Source of the DNA: JBBSHS01 sp038232515
Lineage (GTDB): Bacteria; Actinomycetota; Acidimicrobiia; Acidimicrobiales; JAUJNH01
NCBI GenBank assembly: GCA_038232515.1
Contig: JBBSHS010000053.1
Coordinates: 1 to 18,378, forward strand
DNA: 18,378 bases
Direction of reading: 5' to 3'
A program made the translations under genes and the position numbers. The notes under the pieces are model-generated. The model had not been told where the DNA came from, ran no database searches, and saw only the letters and a program-made list of their open reading frames with translations. Of the stretch, positions 6,981-13,056 are shown piece by piece; the stretch's first letter is position 1; each line of letters opens with the position of its first letter.

Positions 6981-7180
6981 GTCTGGCTCCTTCGGTCTGA
7001 GGTGAGCCCGGTCGGCAGAGATCTACGGTCCTGTTCCTTGGGGCTTGTCGACACCCATCGGCCGGAACCGGTGCCACCTGAGCGGTGGAGAGGACTTTGA
7101 GGAGCGCGGCGGCGCACCCGGAGGATGTGGGGGTACGGCCCCTCATCGGGCCGGTAAGGAGGCGCCGGGAAGGAACTCGT

Positions 7181-7208
7181 TAGGCTGTGGGCCTCACCGG
7201 CCCGGAGG
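7181..7208 (+). promoter_or_regulatory. Candidate -10 box and Shine-Dalgarno for glyA
   Basis: TAGGCT at 7181-7186 fits the actinobacterial TANNNT -10 pattern. GGAGG at 7204-7208 lies four bases before ATG 7213, so the leader would be only about 20 bases. No convincing -35 is visible. Confidence 0.4.
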
Positions 7209-7212
7209 ACGC

Positions 7213-8469
7213 ATGCCCGATCCCCTTGCCGCAGCCGACCCCGAAGTCGCGGCGCTCATCGCCGACGAGGTCCGCCGGCAGAACACCACGTTGCAGCTCA
7301 TCGCCTCGGAGAACTTCGCCTCGCCGGCGGTGATGGCGGCTGCCGGCACCGTGCTCACCAACAAGTACAGCGAGGGCTATCCCGGCAAGCGGTACTACGG
7401 CGGCAACCAGGTCGTCGACCAGATGGAGGCGCTGGCCATCGAGCGGGTCAAGCGGCTTTTCGGCGGTGGTCACGCCAACGTCCAGCCCCACTCGGGGGCC
7501 AACGCGAACACCGCCGTCTACCTGGCGGTGCTGGAACCGGGCGATACCGCTCTCGGCATGCGGCTTGACCAGGGGGGCCACATCACCCACGGGCTGCCCG
7601 TCAGCCTGTCCGGCCGCTTCTACCACTTCGTCTCCTACGGGGTCACCAGGTCCGACGAGCGCATCGACTTCGACCAGGTACGCGACCTCGCCCTCGAGCA
7701 CCATCCCAAGCTCATCGTCGCCGGGGCCACCGCCTACCCCCGGATCATCGATCCCGAGCCCTTCCGGCGCATCGCCGACGAGGTGGGGGCCCTGTTGATG
7801 TTCGACGCCGCCCACGTGGCCGGCCTCGTTGCCGGGGGCGTCCACCCCAACCCCGTGGGTGTGGCAGACGTGGTCACCTTCACCACCCACAAGACCCTGC
7901 GCGGCCCGCGGGGCGGCTGCATCATGGCCAAGCCCGAACTGGCCGCGGCCATCGACAGGGCCGTGTTCCCGGGCAGCCAGGGCGGTCCCCTCGACCACAT
8001 CGTGGCGGCCAAGGCGGTGGCCTTCGGCGAAGCCCTGGGCGGCGACTTCGCCGACTACGCCGGCCAGGTGGTGTCCAACTGCCAGGCTCTGGCCGAGGGC
8101 CTGGTGGGCGAGGGGTTCCGGTTGTGCAGCGGCGGGACGGACAACCACCTGGTGCTGGTCGACCTCCAGCCCTTCGACGCCGACCTCACCGGCAAGGTGG
8201 CCCAGGAAGCGCTCGACCGTGCCGGCATCACCTGCAACAAGAACCAGATCCCGAACGATCCCCGGTCGGCCTTTGTCACCAGCGGCCTGCGCCTGGGCAC
8301 GGCGGCCATGACGACGGCCGGGATGGGGGAGCAGGAGATGGGCCAGATCGCCTCGATGGTGGGCCGCACCCTTCGGTCCACCGACGACGAAGTCGAGCTC
8401 AACTCCATCCGTGACCAGGTGGCGGTCCTGTGCTCCAAGTTCATCCCGTACCCGGACCCGCAGAGCTGA
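7213..8469 (+). CDS. glyA: Serine hydroxymethyltransferase
   Basis: This PLP enzyme converts serine and tetrahydrofolate to glycine and 5,10-methylene-tetrahydrofolate in the cytoplasm, feeding one-carbon metabolism. The 418-residue protein is full length. Signatures are LIASENFASPAVM near the N-terminus, NKYSEGYPGKRYYGGNQ, the PLP region VQPHSGANANTAVYLA, FDAAHVAGLVAGG, and the Schiff-base lysine Lys227 within TFTTHKTLRGPRGG. FPGSQGGPL and SGLRLGTAAMTTAGM complete the fold. The ATG is fixed by GGAGG four bases upstream. An earlier in-frame extension to 7045 has no family similarity. It is followed after 18 bases by wecA and probably co-transcribed with it. Confidence 0.97.
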   Translation: MPDPLAAADPEVAALIADEVRRQNTTLQLIASENFASPAVMAAAGTVLTNKYSEGYPGKRYYGGNQVVDQMEALAIERVKRLFGGGHANVQPHSGANANTAVYLAVLEPGDTALGMRLDQGGHITHGLPVSLSGRFYHFVSYGVTRSDERIDFDQVRDLALEHHPKLIVAGATAYPRIIDPEPFRRIADEVGALLMFDAAHVAGLVAGGVHPNPVGVADVVTFTTHKTLRGPRGGCIMAKPELAAAIDRAVFPGSQGGPLDHIVAAKAVAFGEALGGDFADYAGQVVSNCQALAEGLVGEGFRLCSGGTDNHLVLVDLQPFDADLTGKVAQEALDRAGITCNKNQIPNDPRSAFVTSGLRLGTAAMTTAGMGEQEMGQIASMVGRTLRSTDDEVELNSIRDQVAVLCSKFIPYPDPQS

Positions 8470-8487
8470 CCTGGTGATCACGGGCTG

Positions 8488-9780
8488 ATGCAGTCGTACG
8501 TCGTCGTCGGCGCCGTGGCTGCCGGAGCCACCTGGGCAGTCACCTGGCTGGTGCGGTGCCTGGCACCCCGCCTCGGCATGGTGGTCACGCCCGACGAACG
8601 GCGCATGCACGATCGACCCCTCACCACCGCTGGTGGCATCGCCATGTTCGCCGCCTTCCTGGCGGCCATGGCGGTGGCCTGGCGCCTGCCCGCACTGCAC
8701 GAGCTGTTCGACGGGACCAGCGAGCCGTTGGGGGTGCTGCTGGGTGCCACCGTCATCTTCGGCGTCGGCCTCATCGACGACATCCGCGACATGTCGGCTC
8801 CGGCCAAGGTGGCCGGGCAGGTGCTGGGGGCCAGCGTCATGGCCATCAACGGTGTGCAGATGCTCTATTTCCGTGTCCCCTTCTGGAACACGGTGGTGCT
8901 GTCGAGCGACATCGGCTTTCTGCTCACCATCGTCTGGGTCGTCCTCGTGACCAATGCCGTCAACCTGATCGACGGCCTGGACGGGCTGGCCACGGGTGTC
9001 GTGGGCATCGCCGGCCTGGCCTTCTTCGCCTACAGCACCCGACAGGTACACGTCGGATTGCTCGTCGGCTCAAATCTGGGGCCGCTGATGGCCGTCATCG
9101 TGGTCGGGGTGTGCATCGGTTTTCTGCCCCACAACTTCCATCCCGCCCGGATCATCATGGGCGATGCCGGCGCCCTGTTCATCGGCCTGCTCCTGGCCGT
9201 GTCGACCCTCGAGGTCGGAGGGCGTACGGGCGACGACTTCAGTGGCCAGACCTTCTTCTTCTTCGCCCCGATCGCCATTCCGTTCATCATCCTGGGCGTC
9301 CCGCTGCTCGACACCGCGTTCGCCGTGGTCCGGCGGGTCTCCCGCCGCACGGGTTGGGCCGTGGCCGACAAGGAGCACCTGCACCACCGCCTCATACGCC
9401 TGGGCCACGGTCATCGCCGGGCCGTCCTCATCTTGTGGATGTGGACGGGGGTGCTGGCCAGCCTGGTGCTCCTGCCCCTGAAGGTGAGCAACACCAACGC
9501 TCTGGTACTGCCCGGGATCCTCGCGTTGGCCGTGCTCCTCTTCACGGTCTTCCGGCCCCAGATGCGGCGATCGGCGGTGGTGGCGGCGGCCGAGGTCGAA
9601 GACGCCGTGGTCGCCGCCACCAGAGCAGCCGACACGGTGGACGTGGCTGAGTCGGTGCTGGGCAGCCCGCATGCCGTGCCCACGCCCGAACACGGCAACG
9701 GCCACCGTAGGCGCGGCCACGCCTTGGCTCGACGGCGGCGTGGGCGTCAGCGTGAGACGGTACCGGACACGAATCCCTGA
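8488..9780 (+). CDS. wecA: Undecaprenyl-phosphate N-acetylglucosamine-1-phosphate transferase-like protein (WecA/TagO/Rfe family)
   Basis: The polytopic membrane enzyme transfers a sugar-1-phosphate, in most relatives GlcNAc-1-P, from a UDP-sugar to polyprenyl phosphate. This starts lipid-linked cell-envelope glycan synthesis. In the 430-residue protein the family motifs appear in order: TAGGIAM near 47-53, the Mg-binding LIDDIRD (Asp97, Asp98), NLIDGLDGLATG (159-170), MGDAG (224-228), LLDT (273-276) and the cytoplasmic loop HLHHRLI (297-303). About ten hydrophobic segments are visible. The C-terminus after about 355 is a charged Ala/Arg-rich tail of low complexity. Ribosome-site evidence at ATG 8488 is weak, consistent with coupling to glyA. 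Adjacency to the atp operon matches rfe in mycobacteria. The exact sugar is inferred, not shown. Confidence 0.92.
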   Translation: MQSYVVVGAVAAGATWAVTWLVRCLAPRLGMVVTPDERRMHDRPLTTAGGIAMFAAFLAAMAVAWRLPALHELFDGTSEPLGVLLGATVIFGVGLIDDIRDMSAPAKVAGQVLGASVMAINGVQMLYFRVPFWNTVVLSSDIGFLLTIVWVVLVTNAVNLIDGLDGLATGVVGIAGLAFFAYSTRQVHVGLLVGSNLGPLMAVIVVGVCIGFLPHNFHPARIIMGDAGALFIGLLLAVSTLEVGGRTGDDFSGQTFFFFAPIAIPFIILGVPLLDTAFAVVRRVSRRTGWAVADKEHLHHRLIRLGHGHRRAVLILWMWTGVLASLVLLPLKVSNTNALVLPGILALAVLLFTVFRPQMRRSAVVAAAEVEDAVVAATRAADTVDVAESVLGSPHAVPTPEHGNGHRRRGHALARRRRGRQRETVPDTNP

Positions 9781-10061
9781 CGTGGCCACGGAGGTGGAGT
9801 TGCCGGCGCAGGCGGTCGGGGGCGTGGGGAAGTTGGCCCACGCTGAGCGGGGAACCGCCCGGCCGGGCCTGGTGGGGGGATGGCGGGCGCGGCCCGCTCC
9901 AGGCCGAGCGTGCAAGGCGAAGGGCTTTGGTCCTCGCCCCGGTCAATTTCGGCTAGGTTGCGCCCCGGATTTACAGCGGTGAAACCGGGTCAAGGTTGTG
10001 CAAACCTTCACAAGCCGGGGCCAGGTTTGACCACGACCGCCAGACGGGAGCCAGGCGAGAG
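9781..10061 (+). promoter_or_regulatory. Leader/promoter region of the ATP synthase operon
   Basis: The 281 bases between wecA and the first atp gene have no convincing ORF. TAGGTT at 9954-9959 is a possible -10 box, without a clear -35. Three overlapping inverted repeats follow: AAGGTT (9992-9997)/AACCTT (10003-10008) with loop GTGCA; CAAACCT (10001-10007)/AGGTTTG (10023-10029); and GGTCAA (9988-9993)/TTGACC (10027-10032). The first two share bases and cannot form together. This is suggestive of an operator or an attenuator-like RNA switch controlling the operon, but function is inference. Confidence 0.5.
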
Positions 10062-10337
10062 GTGGACGAGCAACAAGTCAAGAAGCGCCGAGGGCTCCTC
10101 CACAGCTTCGGGAACGGCCTGTCCCAGGCCTTCGAGATCGCCCTCATCCCGCTGATCTTCGGTGTGGGCGGGCACGGCCTCGACGTGTGGCTCGGCTCCC
10201 GCGTCGTGTTCACTCTCGTCCTTTCGGTGTTCGGTCTGGTCGGCGTGGTCGTCAAGCTCTGGTTCGGCTACGAATACGGGATGCAGCAGGTGGAGGCGAA
10301 CGCCCCCTGGTCGCGTAAGGGAGCGGTTGGTGGCTGA
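10062..10337 (+). CDS. atpZ: AtpZ-like F1Fo ATP synthase accessory membrane protein
   Basis: The 91-residue protein has two hydrophobic segments (about 22-42 and 48-67) with the signature of the ATPase gene 1/AtpZ family: GLLHSFGNGLSQAFEIALIPLIFGVGGHGLD-x-WLG, then VFGLVGVVVKLWFGYEY. Members sit at the head of atp operons and, with AtpI, have been linked to divalent cation transport and c-ring assembly. The GTG at 10062 lies 11 bases after GGGAG (10046-10050). The open frame reaches back to a TTG at 9996, but those codons overlap the leader inverted repeats and are not family-like. It overlaps the following atpI by eight bases. Confidence 0.75.
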   Translation: MDEQQVKKRRGLLHSFGNGLSQAFEIALIPLIFGVGGHGLDVWLGSRVVFTLVLSVFGLVGVVVKLWFGYEYGMQQVEANAPWSRKGAVGG

Positions 10338-10794
10338 GGCACCGTCGCTCCTGCGGCCCGACCTGGGGCCGCCCGTCGAGCAGCACATCGCCGTCGACAT
10401 GGTGAAGCGGGGCCTGCCCGCTGTGCCCCTCCTGATCGCTGCCGGCGCCCTCTCCGCCGGCTGGAGCGGCGCCGCCTCAGCCGCTCTGGCCATCGCTGTC
10501 GTCATGGCCAACTTCTGCCTGGCCGCCTTCGTGCTGGCGCGGGCGGCCCGGATCAGCCTGGCTGCTCTGGGTCTCGCCGCTTTCGGTGGTTACCTGTTGC
10601 GCCTCGCCTTCATCGCCGTCGCCGTGCTGGCCGTCCACACGGCCACCTGGTTCGCGCCCTGGCCGTTCGGCCTCACGCTGATCGTCACCCATCTCGGCCT
10701 TCTCGTGTGGGAGACCCGCTACGTGTCCACCTCGCTGGCCTTCCCTGGCCTCAAGCCCGCTCGCCCGGGCGCCTGCACAGGAGAGAGAGCGTGA
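10330..10794 (+). CDS. atpI: ATP synthase subunit I (AtpI-like)
   Basis: The 154-residue product has four hydrophobic segments: VPLLIAAGALSAGW, AALAIAVVMANFCLAAFVLA, LAALGLAAFGGYLLRLAFIAVAV and FGLTLIVTHLGLLVWETRYVS. This layout and the position directly before atpB identify the AtpI/UncI group, an assembly factor for the c-ring. Primary sequence is poorly conserved in this group, so the call leans on position and topology. GTG 10330 has AAGGGAG (10317-10323) six bases upstream, making it better than TTG 10327. Its TGA overlaps the ATG of atpB by one base (TGATG), so translation is likely coupled on both sides. Confidence 0.8.
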   Translation: MAEAPSLLRPDLGPPVEQHIAVDMVKRGLPAVPLLIAAGALSAGWSGAASAALAIAVVMANFCLAAFVLARAARISLAALGLAAFGGYLLRLAFIAVAVLAVHTATWFAPWPFGLTLIVTHLGLLVWETRYVSTSLAFPGLKPARPGACTGERA

Positions 10795-11576
10795 TGCTCG
10801 GCCTCGTCTTCCCGCCGCTCGACGAGATCCTGCGTTGGAAGCCGTTCTTCGGCCACGGCGACCTGGCCTTCAACAAGATCGGCCTGATCGCCTTCCTGGC
10901 CGCCGCCACCACCCTCGTCATCTTCTTCGCCGCCGGCGCCAAGGCCAAGAAGTCGATGGTGCCGACGGGGGTGCAGAACATGGCCGAGATGTCCGTCGAC
11001 TTCGTCCGTGAGCAGATCGTCCTGCAGGCCATGGGTGAGCACTCCGAAGACCTGGCCTGGACGGGCTATCTGCTGGTGCTGTTCTTCTTCGTGCTGTTCT
11101 GCAACAGCACCGAGGTGATCCCGTTCCTGCAGATGCCGGCCACCTCCCGAATGGGCATACCGCTGTTCCTAGCCCTCATCTCATGGTTCGCCTTCATCTT
11201 CATGGGCTTCAAGAAGAACGGGTTCCACTACATCAAAGAGGCGATCGTGCCGCCGGGCGTGCCCGTCGCCCTTCTGTTCCTCGCCGTGCCCATCGAGATC
11301 ATCTCGACCTTCCTGGTGCGGCCCTTCTCGTTGGCGGTGCGTCTCTTCGCCAACATGCTGGCCGGTCACCTGCTGCTCGTGACCTTCTCGGTCATGGGGC
11401 ACGACCTGCTGCTGGCCAAGACCAAACAGATTTTCCTCATCCCGATGACCGTGCTGCCGTTCGTGCTGTTCATCCTCATCACTATCTTCGAGGTGCTGGT
11501 CATAGCGCTGCAGGCCTACATCTTCACGATTCTCACCGCCGTGTACCTCGGCGGTGCCATGCATCCCGAGCAATAG
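10794..11576 (+). CDS. atpB: ATP synthase Fo subunit a
   Basis: This integral membrane subunit forms the proton half-channels against the c-ring. The 260-residue protein has the conserved penultimate helices PFSLAVRLFANMLAGHLLL, with the essential arginine Arg183 (equivalent to E. coli Arg210), and VLVIALQAYIFTILTAVYLGGA at the end. Upstream hydrophobic segments include GYLLVLFFFVLFCNSTEVIPF. ATG 10794 is eight bases after GGAGAG. GTG 10791 is possible and would add one residue. It directly overlaps atpI and is followed 15 bases later by atpE. Confidence 0.97.
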   Translation: MLGLVFPPLDEILRWKPFFGHGDLAFNKIGLIAFLAAATTLVIFFAAGAKAKKSMVPTGVQNMAEMSVDFVREQIVLQAMGEHSEDLAWTGYLLVLFFFVLFCNSTEVIPFLQMPATSRMGIPLFLALISWFAFIFMGFKKNGFHYIKEAIVPPGVPVALLFLAVPIEIISTFLVRPFSLAVRLFANMLAGHLLLVTFSVMGHDLLLAKTKQIFLIPMTVLPFVLFILITIFEVLVIALQAYIFTILTAVYLGGAMHPEQ

Positions 11577-11591
11577 GAGGTTCAGAACACC

Positions 11592-11855
11592 ATGCTTGTC
11601 CTCGCACAAGTCAAGGCCAGTGGCGCCGAACTCAAAGTGGCGATGTCGGCGCTGGGTGCCGGTTTCGCCTATGGCCTGGCCGCCATCGGGCCCGGCATCG
11701 GCATCGGCATCGTCGTCGGCAACGCCGTCCAGGCCATGGCCCGCCAGCCCGAGGCCGCCGGCCTGGTGCGCACGACGATGTTCCTCGGCATCGCCTTCAC
11801 CGAGGCGCTGGCCCTGATCGGCTTCGTCGTGTTCATCCTGCTCAAGTTCGCCTGA
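11592..11855 (+). CDS. atpE: ATP synthase Fo subunit c
   Basis: The rotor-ring subunit is 87 residues with two membrane hairpin helices. Helix 1 contains the glycine packing motif GPGIGIGIVVG (33-43). The cytoplasmic loop is ARQPE (50-54), which contacts gamma and epsilon. Helix 2 carries the ion-binding carboxylate Glu71 in FTEALALIG. The residue after Glu71 is Ala and there is no helix-1 Gln near the glycine motif, so the sodium-site signature is absent and proton coupling is expected. AGGAGG at 11575-11580 overlaps the atpB stop and is the strongest ribosome site in the operon, fitting the high copy number of c. Confidence 0.97.
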   Translation: MLVLAQVKASGAELKVAMSALGAGFAYGLAAIGPGIGIGIVVGNAVQAMARQPEAAGLVRTTMFLGIAFTEALALIGFVVFILLKFA

Positions 11856-11869
11856 CCGGAGGTCTCCAC

Positions 11870-12394
11870 ATGTACGCCGCCATGCTGCTGGCCCAGACGA
11901 CGAAGAACCCGATCGTCCCAGAGGTCAATGAACTCTTCTACAGCCTCGTCGCCTTCGTCGTGCTCGTCGTGCTGTTCCTGAAATTCGCGTACCCGGCGGT
12001 CAAGAAGGGGATGGACGACCGCACGCAGCGCATCCGCAACAACCTCGATGAGGCCGAGAAGGCCAAGAACGAGGCCAGCTCGGTGCTCACCGAGTACCAG
12101 CATCAGCTGCAGGACGCGAAAGGCGAGACCAACCGCATCATCGAGGAGGCCCGCCAACAGGCCGACAAGGTGCGCAAGGACCTTACGGCCCAGGCCCAGA
12201 AGGAGGTTGACGAGATGAAGGCCAAAGCCGCCGAGGACATCAAGGCGGCCCAGGCCCGGGCCACTGCGGACCTGCAGGCCAGCATCGGCGACCTTGTCAT
12301 CCAGCTGTCCGAGAAGGTCATAGAGCGCAACCTGGACCGCGACACCAACATCGCCCTCGTCAACCGCTACATCGACCAGGTGGCCACCCCGTGA
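11870..12394 (+). CDS. atpF: ATP synthase Fo subunit b
   Basis: The peripheral-stalk subunit is 174 residues. A short N-terminus is followed by one membrane helix (about 23-42, FYSLVAFVVLVVLFLKFAYP) and a long charged helix from 45 to the end. The helix is rich in Ala, Glu, Lys and Gln (DEAEKAKNEASSVLTEYQ, EEARQQADKVRKDL) and suited to a right-handed coiled-coil dimer. GGAGG (11858-11862) seven bases before ATG 11870 fixes the start. Only one b-type gene is present, so a homodimer is expected. It is separate from delta, unlike the b-delta fusion of mycobacteria. Confidence 0.95.
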   Translation: MYAAMLLAQTTKNPIVPEVNELFYSLVAFVVLVVLFLKFAYPAVKKGMDDRTQRIRNNLDEAEKAKNEASSVLTEYQHQLQDAKGETNRIIEEARQQADKVRKDLTAQAQKEVDEMKAKAAEDIKAAQARATADLQASIGDLVIQLSEKVIERNLDRDTNIALVNRYIDQVATP

Positions 12395-12422
12395 GCCGCC
12401 GTGCGCCGATGGGCGATGCCTC

Positions 12423-12959
12423 GTGACCGATCAGCACGAGGCTCGCATCCAGGCCTACGCGTCGGCCCTGTTCGAGATCGCCCAGGCCGAGGGCTCCCTT
12501 CCCGTGGTCGAGGACGAGTTGTTCAAGGTGGCCCGCACCCTCGAGGCAAACGACGCCCTTCGCGAGGGCCTCACCGACCAGCGCCTACCGGTCGAGGTCC
12601 GCCAGGGCGTCGTGGAGGACCTACTCGGTCCGAAGGCGTCGCCCAGCACCACCTCGCTCGTGAGCTTCGTGGTCGGTGCCGGTCGGGCCCGCGATCTGCC
12701 CGCCATCATCGACCGGCTGGTGGCCAAGGCGGCCGAGTCCCGCTCCGAATCGGTTGCGCTCGTCACCTCCGCCTCCCCGCTCGACGCCGAGACGCAGAAG
12801 CGGCTGGCCGACGCGCTGTCGACCAGGTTCGGCCACCGGGTGTCCGTCAAGGTCAACGTCGACTCCTCCATCCTGGGCGGCCTCGTCACCCAGGTGGGCG
12901 ACACCGTCATCGACGGCTCGGTCCGCTCCCGTCTCGAACAGCTGCGCACCACCTTCTGA
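12423..12959 (+). CDS. atpH: ATP synthase F1 subunit delta
   Basis: The 178-residue protein connects the peripheral stalk to the top of F1. The N-terminal helical domain begins IQAYASALFEIAQAEG. The C-terminal part has the family ending DSSILGGLVTQVGDTVIDGSVRSRLEQLR. Length is normal for a stand-alone delta. The start is GTG 12423, 28 bases after atpF. No clear Shine-Dalgarno is visible, so reinitiation after atpF is likely. It is followed by a 97-base spacer with tandem repeats before atpA. Confidence 0.94.
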   Translation: MTDQHEARIQAYASALFEIAQAEGSLPVVEDELFKVARTLEANDALREGLTDQRLPVEVRQGVVEDLLGPKASPSTTSLVSFVVGAGRARDLPAIIDRLVAKAAESRSESVALVTSASPLDAETQKRLADALSTRFGHRVSVKVNVDSSILGGLVTQVGDTVIDGSVRSRLEQLRTTF

Positions 12960-12983
12960 CCGCTCTGGTGCCCGGCCGCTGCT

Positions 12984-13041
12984 CCGAACCACCGCCACCG
13001 AACCCGAACCACCGCACCGAACCACCGCCACCGAACCACCG
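12984..13041. repeat. Degenerate 14-base tandem repeat in the atpH-atpA spacer
   Basis: The unit CCGAACCACCGCCA occurs exactly at 12984-12997 and 13017-13030, as a 13-base variant at 13004-13016, and partially at 13031-13041. A truncated CCGAA lies at 12998-13002. It ends 15 bases before the atpA start. GAGGAACCGGACGGAA just before ATG 13057 supplies the ribosome site. Confidence 0.85.
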
Positions 13042-13056
13042 AGGAACCGGACGGAA

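Larger units (their letters stand above)
6610..7212. other. 603-base gap between MBL-fold gene and glyA
   Basis: Apart from the doubtful small ORF at 6774-6980 I see no protein gene or tRNA. Positions 7062-7156 carry clustered inverted repeats: CCGGAACCGG near 7062-7071, CCACC-TGAGC-GGTGG at 7074-7088, and TACGGCCC (7134-7141) pairing with GGGCCGGTA (7148-7156) with one bulged base. An orphan AAGGAGG at 7156-7162 has no start codon behind it. Because glyA is a common target of structured leaders, I compared the stretch by eye with glycine, THF, ZTP and cobalamin riboswitch patterns and found no match. Confidence 0.5.

Noticed and set aside
6907..7146. 79-codon minus-strand frame upstream of glyA
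   Set aside because: It has no ribosome site, no domain, and overlaps the structured non-coding region.
7074..7180. Possible glycine, THF, ZTP or cobalamin riboswitch before glyA
   Set aside because: None of the conserved core sequences I know for these classes is present, although stems exist. Reported only as unexplained structure.
9782..9982. Open frame beginning GTG right after the wecA stop
   Set aside because: The 66-residue product is basic, low in hydrophobic residues and resembles nothing known. It overlaps the likely atp promoter region, so it is treated as chance.
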